The translations under genes were made by a program, and so were the position numbers. This document shows, in pieces, positions 25,136 through 31,308 of a stretch of DNA of 46,635 bases (within the stretch, counting starts at the first letter, position 1; the number at the start of each line of letters is the position of its first letter). Under the pieces are notes generated by a model that saw only the letters and a program-made list of their open reading frames with translations, was not told the DNA's origin and searched no databases. Source of the DNA: Treponema sp. UBA1747 (GTDB lineage: Bacteria > Spirochaetota > Spirochaetia > Treponematales > Treponemataceae); contig DCHR01000027.1 of NCBI GenBank assembly GCA_002315375.1, forward strand, positions 1-46,635, read 5' to 3'.

Positions 25136-25258
25136 GGGCTTCCGGCTTCGCCGTCGGGCTGCTCCAGGTTTGCTAACGCGCATTCCTTCGCCTGACATCC
25201 TTCGCAAGCTCAGGCTGTCAGGCTCGGAACACTTCGTGCCTTCCGCATCCCTAAGCCA
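25136..25258. other. GC-rich intergenic element
   Basis: About 120 bp of clearly GC-rich DNA between a terminator and the stop of the EIIC gene. It holds short inverted repeats such as CCTGACA with TGTCAGG (25191-25197 with 25217-25223 approximately) and several TTCG-centred hairpins. No ORF or RNA gene is recognised. It resembles the element at 5947-6056 in composition and in setting, since both follow a plus-strand terminator and face a minus-strand transcript. Confidence 0.45.
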
Positions 25259-25260
25259 AA

Positions 25261-26358
25261 CTAACGCTCGGTAGGAATTTCTTCAGAATCTGCCTTTTCT
25301 TTCCAAAAAAAGAAAGTCAGCAAAAATGCAACAACAAGGCCTACAAACATTGAAGCCATGAACAAACCGAAGCCTTCTCCAAAAAAGGCCACACAGGTCA
25401 AAATACTCGGGAACGCAAATGAAACACAATGAGTTCCCGCAAAACCTGTTATAGCTCCACCAACAGCACCGGCAATACAGCCCATAATCATTGGCCAGAA
25501 ACGGGGAACATTTACACTGTAAAGAGCAGGTTCACTTACTCCCAGAAAAGCGGTAAATCCACTCTGAAATGCAATCTGACGGTTTTCCTTATCCTTTGAT
25601 TTCAACGCTACAGCAAAAGCTGCCCCTGCCTGTCCATAAACCGCCCCACCAACTAAAGGCAGAATAATGTCATATCCCTGAGTTGCAATATTATTAAGTG
25701 CAATCGGAACAATAGCCCAGTGAGCCCCGATTACAACCATAGGCTGAATCAGAAATCCCATAAACGCACCGGCCACAATTCCATTCCAGTCATACAAAAT
25801 AAAGAACAGCTTTGTAAGACCAGATCCAATCCAGGTTCCCAAAGGTCCAAACAAAAGAAAGGTAAATGGCAATACAATGCACATACAAATTATCGGTTTA
25901 GTAAAGCCTTTAATCACATCCGGCAGATATTTCTCACATGGTATTTCAATAAAATGAAGAAGTCCTACAGCCAGTAAAACCGGAATTACACTTGAATGAT
26001 ATACCGCCGTAGGAACCGTAAAACACAAAAACGGGAATGGCTGATTGTGTTCCAGAACTGCCAGGATATCCGGATACAGCATTGCCACCGGAATCATCAA
26101 AGAAACGAACATGTCTGTTTTAAAAGTCCGGCTGGCCGTTATAGCCAGAAAAACAGGCAGGAAGTAAAAGAATCCGTCTGATACTGCATAAAAAATGCGG
26201 TAAATACCATTTTCAACCGACAGAACGTTAAAAGTCACCAGAAGGATTAAAACACTCTTTATAATACTTGCGGCAGTAATCAGGTTGATTACAGGCATGA
26301 AAATGCCCGAAAGTGCATCAACAATTACTTTTCCTATATTTTTTTTCTGATTTTCCAT
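25261..26358 (-). CDS. Stand-alone PTS EIIC permease domain, glucoside/sucrose type
   Basis: The 365-residue protein is a multi-spanning membrane permease of the PTS glucose/glucoside superfamily, which moves a sugar while EIIB phosphorylates it. Motifs are SGIFMPVINLITAASIIKSVL, GAHWAIVPIALNNIATQGYD and GVSEPALYSVNVPRFWP, the last being the family's conserved substrate loop (cf. GITEPALYG in BglF). The usual EIIB domain before it and EIIA domain after it are absent. The C-terminus ends in a short charged tail (KEKADSEEIPTER). GGAGAA precedes the ATG. With no EIIA, EIIB, HPr or EI gene adjacent, it either uses partners encoded elsewhere or has lost PTS coupling. Confidence 0.8.
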   Translation of the reverse strand: MENQKKNIGKVIVDALSGIFMPVINLITAASIIKSVLILLVTFNVLSVENGIYRIFYAVSDGFFYFLPVFLAITASRTFKTDMFVSLMIPVAMLYPDILAVLEHNQPFPFLCFTVPTAVYHSSVIPVLLAVGLLHFIEIPCEKYLPDVIKGFTKPIICMCIVLPFTFLLFGPLGTWIGSGLTKLFFILYDWNGIVAGAFMGFLIQPMVVIGAHWAIVPIALNNIATQGYDIILPLVGGAVYGQAGAAFAVALKSKDKENRQIAFQSGFTAFLGVSEPALYSVNVPRFWPMIMGCIAGAVGGAITGFAGTHCVSFAFPSILTCVAFFGEGFGLFMASMFVGLVVAFLLTFFFWKEKADSEEIPTER

Positions 26359-26398
26359 TTTTTCTCCAGAGATATCTTATTTATTGTTTTCAAGGTTT

Positions 26399-27100
26399 TT
26401 ATTTGATTTTCAGGGTTCTCAGATATATTTTCTGATCATCTGTAATGCGATAACTTTCAATTGCCTTTTGAATGGACTTATTATGAGTCCAGACATCAAG
26501 TTTTCTGTCTTCAATCACTTTTACAGCCGAATCCCACTGTTTTGCCAGAGCCGTAGCAAAATACCAGGCCCGCATCATATTTACATAATATTCATCACTA
26601 TGAACGGAAATTACCATATCCATATATTCAGGAACAAAAGCTTCATCCAGATAATAAGACATAAGCATATCTACGGCATAACGCAAAGTATAAGTTTCAC
26701 GTGAAGAAATCCACTTTTTAATCCATGGCAGAAGCTCTTCAGTATGTTTTTTGAAGCATTTTGGATGAGTAGTGTCACAAACAGCCCAGTTATCAATAAA
26801 AGGCAGAAATTTATCTTCTCCACGGACTGCTTCATCAAAATCCTTGATTAATTCCAGTAAAAAACCATGAAGAAGGTTTTCTTCATAGTATTTATGAGGA
26901 AGTGTATCCAAAAAGGTTTCTATCAGCTCTTTTCCATCTGGATTTACCCTGTTTTTCCATAAATCCCTGGCATAAGTCCTCAAAAGAGGAACTCTGACAC
27001 CTATAACACTTTCTGCGGGAATATTCGGTATCAGCTTAGCCTGGAAAGCCTGATATTTGGTATCCTGCAAAGAAAAGAGGTATTTCTGTATTTCTGTCAT
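26399..27100 (-). CDS. DNA alkylation repair enzyme-like HEAT-repeat protein (AlkD family)
   Basis: The 233-residue all-helical protein matches PF08713-type AlkD proteins, which remove bulky or cationic alkylated bases. Recognisable are AFQAKLIPNIPAESVIGVRVPLLRTYARDLWK, DFDEAVRGEDKFLPFIDNWAVCDTTHPK (with the Trp/Asp residues that hold the lesion), and the helical LRYAVDMLMSYYLDE and MMRAWYFATALAKQW. The ribosome site GGAG lies inside the last codons of the 27-codon ORF just upstream, so translation is probably coupled. Catalytic activity is inferred from family membership only. A degenerate parS-like 16-mer (26693-26708) lies inside the gene. Confidence 0.82.
   Translation of the reverse strand: MTEIQKYLFSLQDTKYQAFQAKLIPNIPAESVIGVRVPLLRTYARDLWKNRVNPDGKELIETFLDTLPHKYYEENLLHGFLLELIKDFDEAVRGEDKFLPFIDNWAVCDTTHPKCFKKHTEELLPWIKKWISSRETYTLRYAVDMLMSYYLDEAFVPEYMDMVISVHSDEYYVNMMRAWYFATALAKQWDSAVKVIEDRKLDVWTHNKSIQKAIESYRITDDQKIYLRTLKIK
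26693..26708. other. parS-like 16-mer inside the AlkD-like gene
   Basis: AGTTTCACGTGAAGAA keeps the core TTTCACGTGAA of the array sites but differs at three outer positions from TGTTTCACGTGAAACA. It may be a weak site or chance. Confidence 0.35.
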
Positions 27101-27106
27101 TGGTTT

Positions 27107-27190
27107 TTACTCCTGAACAGGCTCTTTAAGCTTTGTAACATCTACCCAGCCCGTAAAACCGGAATATTCCCTTACTTTCTCAATAGACAT
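27107..27190 (-). CDS. 27-codon ORF inside the DUF3783-AlkD operon
   Basis: A minus-strand ORF of 27 codons begins with MSIEKVREYSGF, continues TGWVDVTKLKEPVQE and ends at 27107. It fits between its neighbours: its ATG lies 10 nt after the DUF3783 stop (27201) with AAGGA about 7 nt upstream, and its stop is 6 nt before the AlkD ATG. Its own last codons (CAG GAG TAA) supply the ribosome site of the AlkD gene. This is the arrangement of a real coupled small gene or of a translational leader; no family is recognised and the protein has no obvious membrane segment. Chance cannot be excluded. Confidence 0.45.
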   Translation of the reverse strand: MSIEKVREYSGFTGWVDVTKLKEPVQE

Positions 27191-27200
27191 ATTATTTTCC

Positions 27201-27587
27201 TTAGTTTTTTCCTTTTGATTCCATTTCCCGGCGTTCTTTTACCATTTCGCCATATAAAAATACAGGAGACCACAAAACATTGTATTCCGTAAGCATAGCC
27301 TTATAAAAAACGGGTTCTACCCTTGATTTACGGTATTCTGCAAGGAAACTATCCAGATTATTACTGTCGAAACCCGCAAAAACAAGGATTTCCCCGGAAT
27401 TTTCTTCAGAATCATATTCTGCAGGCTTTCCTTCCATTCCCAGTACTCCTGCCAGATCGCCTATAGATTTATGAGCTTCTTCCGGCTTTATCAGACGGAA
27501 TTCTGCCCCTATTTTCTGGCAGGCAGCAATTACTGCCATATTTTTCATTACGGGAAGTCCAAAAGCCAGTACTTTCTTTATTTTCAT
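27201..27587 (-). CDS. DUF3783-containing protein
   Basis: The 128-residue soluble protein starts KVLAFGLPVMKNMAVIAACQKIGAEF. It ends in a region matching DUF3783: GEILVFAGFDSNNLDSFLAEYRKSRVEPVFYKAMLTEYNVLWSPVFLYGEMVKER. Function is unknown. It is the first gene of a three-gene unit (DUF3783, 27-codon ORF, AlkD-like). Its leader holds a CCCAAAT/ATTTGGG hairpin (27608-27627) and, further upstream, an inverted repeat. The ribosome site is weak (GAGTGGG). Confidence 0.72.
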   Translation of the reverse strand: MKIKKVLAFGLPVMKNMAVIAACQKIGAEFRLIKPEEAHKSIGDLAGVLGMEGKPAEYDSEENSGEILVFAGFDSNNLDSFLAEYRKSRVEPVFYKAMLTEYNVLWSPVFLYGEMVKERREMESKGKN

Positions 27588-27656
27588 TGATTTTCACCCA
27601 CTCTATTCCCAAATTTACCGATTTGGGAGTTTTTCCGCAAGGAACCCTTTTTTTAA

Positions 27657-27674
27657 TTAACAAACGATTGTTAA
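27657..27674. promoter_or_regulatory. Inverted repeat upstream of the DUF3783 gene
   Basis: TTAACAA-N4-TTGTTAA is a perfect 7-4-7 inverted repeat. Adjacent is AACTAACAAACGTTC at 27686-27700. Both resemble an operator but the regulator is unknown. Confidence 0.4.
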
Positions 27675-27724
27675 CAACTGAGTTAAACTAACAAACGTTC
27701 ATAAATTTGTTTTTATCTAAATTT

Positions 27725-28483
27725 TGTTTCATGTGAAACACTTTTTCTCCCCTCTTTTACTGTTTCACGTGGAACTTCTCTCTCTCTTGATATTCTGTTT
27801 CACGTGGAACACTCAACCCCTTTATTCCCGAGAAATCTATTGTTTCACGTGGAACAAACCCTGAGGTCTTTCCGCTAGTACATCTGGAGTTTACAGGGAG
27901 CTTTTCAACTGTTTCACGTGGAACACTGACGGACCTAAATCTTTTATTGTTTTCACCTGGAACATTTTCTTCAACTCTATTTTTATTTCTGGCATTCCCA
28001 TTAATCACGGAGAAAACACATCTGTTTCACGTGGAACAACTCAAATCCATTCTTTTCTACTCCGTCAAACTAAGCACCTTTATTACGGAAATGTTTCACG
28101 TGGAACGAGCCCTGATAAAAACAAATGTTTCATGTGAAACATAATTTCAAAAAACTCTGACGGTCTTTTTCCATGTGAAGCTTCATTGCCTGTATTACGT
28201 ACTCATTGTTTCATGTGAAACAAGAACTCAACGCGTTCCCAATGTTTTTCGACCAAAATGTTTCATGTGAAACAATTCTAATGAATCGGCTCTACTGTGG
28301 AAAACCTTGTTTCACGTGAAACAAGATAATAAAAATTGTGGATAACTCTGTGGATATGTGGATAACTTATAGTCTTGGATTTCTATTAAAGCTGATAGAT
28401 TTTTTTGTTCCACGTGAAACATAAACAGTAAAAAAAGTTATCCACCAATGTGCATATCTTGTGGATAAATTTCACGTGAAACA
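27725..28483. repeat. Array of about 15 parS-like 16-mers (chromosomal centromere)
   Basis: A gene-free 759-bp block holds fifteen copies of a palindromic 16-mer related to TGTTTCACGTGAAACA. Starts are 27725, 27761, 27796, 27841, 27910, 27950, 28023, 28092, 28126, 28167, 28207, 28259, 28308, 28406 and 28468. Twelve match TGTTYCAYGTGRAACA at all or all but one position; 27950 and 28167 are degenerate, 28468 has two outer mismatches. Most of the 27761-28107 group read TGTTTCACGTGGAACA, the reverse complement of the Bacillus subtilis parS TGTTCCACGTGAAACA; the site at 28406 is that exact parS. Copies at 27725, 28126, 28207 and 28259 carry CATG in place of CACG. Spacing is 34-98 bp and the spacer sequences are unrelated. 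The array lies left of gyrA, about 6 kb from oriC. It is expected to load ParB and position the origin; no parA/parB is in the window. Confidence 0.85.
28296..28468. other. Second DnaA-box cluster, inside the parS array
   Basis: Six DnaA-box-like 9-mers lie among the last parS sites: TGTGGAAAA at 28296, perfect TGTGGATAA at 28337, 28357 and 28460 (all reverse complement of TTATCCACA), TGTGGATAT at 28349 and TTATCCACC at 28438. No GC cluster or TTA-triplet tract follows them, so this does not look like a melting site by itself. Confidence 0.6.
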
Positions 28484-28497
28484 ACTGGTTTAAAATG

Positions 28498-28530
28498 AAA
28501 AAGCTGACCGATAAAATCGAGTCAGCTTTT
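28498..28530 (-). terminator. Hairpin terminator between the parS array and gyrA
   Basis: AAGCTGAC (28501-28508) pairs with GTCAGCTT (28521-28528), extended by CGAT/ATCG inside. The minus strand then reads TTTTTCATTTT. It is a plausible distal terminator for leftward gyrA transcription. Confidence 0.45.
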
Positions 28531-28650
28531 GCCTGATGGTTTTACCCAACTATTCGTTTTTTAACTAATAGTTTTCCCTAGTTCTTACATTATCAAATAA
28601 ATGGATAGATTTGTCAACGAAATAAAGAGCAAATATTGCCTAAATTTCGA

Positions 28651-28697
28651 AATATGACGTAATTCCTTATAATATAAGGAGTTACGTCATATTTTTA
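28651..28697. terminator. Long AT-rich hairpin directly downstream of gyrA
   Basis: AATATGACGTAA (28651-28662) and TCCTTAT pair with ATAAGGA and TTACGTCATATT (28682-28693) in a 20-bp stem with one wobble and loop AAT. A T-rich stretch follows on the plus strand. It ends 8 nt from the gyrA stop codon and may terminate gyrA or protect its 3' end. Confidence 0.55.
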
Positions 28698-28701
28698 TAG
28701 A

Positions 28702-31242
28702 TTATTCTTCAGATTCCCCTTCTGAAGATTCATTTTCAACATTTTCTTCAGCTGGAGCATTTTCTCCGGCTTTAGAAGTCTTTTTTTCTGCAGCAGTTAC
28801 TTTATCAATACCAACCAGGAAGTCAGGTTCAGAAATCTTAACGATCTTTACACCCTTAGATCCTGTTCCCTGCTGGTTGATAGTATCTGCTCTTACGCGA
28901 AGAGTTTTACCCTGACTTGTCATGCAGACAATTTCATCTTTGTCCTTACATGTAAGGAGCCCGATAATTTCACCGCGGCCATCTGTATCTCCAAAGATCT
29001 TCTGTCCACCGGTTCCCCTTCCGTGTGGATTGAAGTCTTCAAAGCTTACGCGTTTTCCATATCCCTTTTCTGTAAGAAGGAGAATTGATTCACCTTCTGT
29101 AACTTTGATAGCACCGGCAATTTCATCACCAGAAGAAAGTTTCATTCCCTTAATACCGGTTGAAGCACGTCCCATTTCGCGAACTCCGTCTTCGCTGAAA
29201 CGGAGAGCTTTACCACGACGAGTAACCAGAAGAACTTCAGACTTACCATCGGTAGGAATAGCACTAATAAGCTTGTCGCCGTCCTTAAGTTTAAGTCCGA
29301 TAATACCGCGGGTCTTGGCGTTGCTGAATTCACTTGTCTGAACTTTCTTAACAACGCCGGCAGCGGTGGTCATGAACAGATACTGGTCTTCGCTGAATTC
29401 TCTAAGAGCAACTACTGTTGTAATTTCTTCATCAGCTCCAATCTGAATCATGCTCTTAATATGTGTACCGCGGCTGTTCTTTGTAGCTTCAGGAATTTCG
29501 TGAACTTTAACCCAGTAAGCTTTTCCGCTACTTGAAATGAACAGGATGTGGTCATGAGTTGAACCGATGAAAAGCTGACTTATGTAGTCATCTTCAATAA
29601 GAGTAGTTCCGTTACTTCCGGTTCCTCCCCTTCCCTGTTTTTTGTACTGAGTTACAGAAACACGTTTCAGGTAACCAAGTTTAGAAATCATGACAACCAT
29701 GTCTTCTTCCTTGATCATATCTTCAACGTTTACTGTTTCTACTTCACCTGAAACAATTTCTGTTTTTCTGTCGTCGCCATATTTTTCAACAAGCTTGTTT
29801 GTTTCTTCTTTTACAAGTGAAAGAATCTTTTCGTGATGAGCCAGAAGATCTTCAAGGTAAGCGATGAGAGCTTTGATGTCCCCCAACTGTTTTTTGAGTT
29901 CATCAATACGCAGGTTTGTCAGAACACCGAGGCGCAGGTCAACGATTGCCTGGCTCTGTTCTTCATCAAAACCAAATCTTGCTTCCAATCTTGTTTTTGC
30001 TTCAGGTTCATCTTTACTTGAACGGATGATCTGGATTACTTCATCTACACAGTCAACAGCTGTAATCTTTGCTTCCAGAATGTGTTCTTCATGTTTTGCC
30101 TTTTTAAGATCAAACTGTGTTCGGCGTGTAATTACTTCGTCACGGTGATCAACGAAACATTTAATCAGCTGTTTCAGATTCAGAATCTGAGGACGACCTT
30201 TAACCAGAGCCAGGTTAATAATACCGTAAGATGACTGAAGAGCTGTTTTGGCAAAAAGCTGATTCAAAACAATTTTTGCAACAACGCCGCGTTTAAGATC
30301 AACTTCGATACGAACGTCATCACCGTGAGAACCATCATTTACACGTTCAATTCCTTCAATTACTTTATCACGGGCAAGTTCACCGATTTTTGTAACCAGG
30401 TCTGTTGTGCGGGTCTGGTAAGGAATCTCTGTGAAGATAATTGATTCCTTTCCTTTTGTATCAACTTCAATTTCAAACTTAGCACGGAGCATCAATTTTC
30501 CGCGGCCGGTTCTGTAAGCATCTTTGATTCCCTTGCGTCCAAAAATTGTACCGCCTGTCGGAAAGTCAGGACCCTTAACATTTTTCATCAGATCATCAAT
30601 TGAGATTTCTGGATTATCGATGTAGGCACCAATTGCTGCTCCGATTTCGCGAAGATTATGTGGTGGCATATTGGTTGCCATACCAACGGCGATACCTGTT
30701 GAACCGTTACAGAGAAGGAACGGAAAAGCACCAGGAAGAACAGTTGGTTCTTTGCGTGTGTCATCAAAGTTCGGAATAAAATCTACAGTATCTTTTTTGA
30801 TGTCCTCAACCATTTCTTCGGCAATCTTGGACATCTTGGCTTCGGTGTAACGGTAAGCGGCTGCAGGTGAACCGTCGATACCTCCGAAGTTTCCCTGTTT
30901 TGTAACAGGCATGTAACGGAGGGAGAAGGCCTGGCCCAGACGAACCATTGCATCATAAACAGAAGCATCTCCATGTGGATGGTAACGACCGAGTACATCA
31001 CCGACTACAGTTGCACATTTTTTTGTCTTTCCGCCTGAAGTCAGGTTTTCTTCTGCCATAGCGTAAAGAATACGGCGGTGAACCGGTTTTAGACCGTCAC
31101 GAACATCCGGGAGTGCACGTTCAACAATTACTGACATTGAGTAGTCAATAAATGATTTCTGCATTTCATGCTCAATAGGAGCTGTTAAAACATAACCACC
31201 TTCAGCAGTCTGTGTTTCTTCGTATTTAATATCTTCAATCAT
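28702..31242 (-). CDS. gyrA: DNA gyrase subunit A
   Basis: GyrA breaks and rejoins DNA for negative supercoiling with GyrB and ATP. The 846-residue protein has the catalytic Tyr132 in AAYRYTEAKM, the breakage-reunion core HPHGDASVYD, a GyrA-box-type QGRGGTGSNG in the C-terminal beta-pinwheel, and an acidic tail (NAPAEENVENESSEGESEE). In the quinolone-pocket segment Ala93 occupies the Escherichia coli Ser83 position and Asp97 the Asp87 position. The ATG has only a weak AGGG upstream and lies 66 bp after gyrB, so the two are co-transcribed. Length is normal for the family. Confidence 0.97.
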   Translation of the reverse strand: MIEDIKYEETQTAEGGYVLTAPIEHEMQKSFIDYSMSVIVERALPDVRDGLKPVHRRILYAMAEENLTSGGKTKKCATVVGDVLGRYHPHGDASVYDAMVRLGQAFSLRYMPVTKQGNFGGIDGSPAAAYRYTEAKMSKIAEEMVEDIKKDTVDFIPNFDDTRKEPTVLPGAFPFLLCNGSTGIAVGMATNMPPHNLREIGAAIGAYIDNPEISIDDLMKNVKGPDFPTGGTIFGRKGIKDAYRTGRGKLMLRAKFEIEVDTKGKESIIFTEIPYQTRTTDLVTKIGELARDKVIEGIERVNDGSHGDDVRIEVDLKRGVVAKIVLNQLFAKTALQSSYGIINLALVKGRPQILNLKQLIKCFVDHRDEVITRRTQFDLKKAKHEEHILEAKITAVDCVDEVIQIIRSSKDEPEAKTRLEARFGFDEEQSQAIVDLRLGVLTNLRIDELKKQLGDIKALIAYLEDLLAHHEKILSLVKEETNKLVEKYGDDRKTEIVSGEVETVNVEDMIKEEDMVVMISKLGYLKRVSVTQYKKQGRGGTGSNGTTLIEDDYISQLFIGSTHDHILFISSSGKAYWVKVHEIPEATKNSRGTHIKSMIQIGADEEITTVVALREFSEDQYLFMTTAAGVVKKVQTSEFSNAKTRGIIGLKLKDGDKLISAIPTDGKSEVLLVTRRGKALRFSEDGVREMGRASTGIKGMKLSSGDEIAGAIKVTEGESILLLTEKGYGKRVSFEDFNPHGRGTGGQKIFGDTDGRGEIIGLLTCKDKDEIVCMTSQGKTLRVRADTINQQGTGSKGVKIVKISEPDFLVGIDKVTAAEKKTSKAGENAPAEENVENESSEGESEE

Positions 31243-31276
31243 AATTATTCCCTAACGATTGGTAGTTGAAAGAACA

Positions 31277-31299
31277 GTCCCTTTGAAAATAAAAGGGAC
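31277..31299 (-). other. Hairpin between gyrB and gyrA
   Basis: GTCCCTTT (31277-31284) pairs with AAAGGGAC (31292-31299) in the 66-bp intergenic space. There is no strong T run, so it may tune gyrA expression rather than terminate. Confidence 0.35.
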
Positions 31300-31308
31300 C
31301 GAAATTTA

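Noticed and set aside
27757..28008. An 83-codon minus-strand ORF with three VPRET repeats
   Set aside because: The repeats are the parS palindrome translated (GTTCCACGTGAAAC gives VPRET); there is no ribosome site or conserved domain, and the same 16-mers occur outside the frame at non-codon spacing.
27725..28483. CRISPR array
   Set aside because: Repeats are 16-bp palindromes in both orientations, spaced irregularly by 34-98 bp start to start, with no cas genes and no leader. This is not a CRISPR layout.
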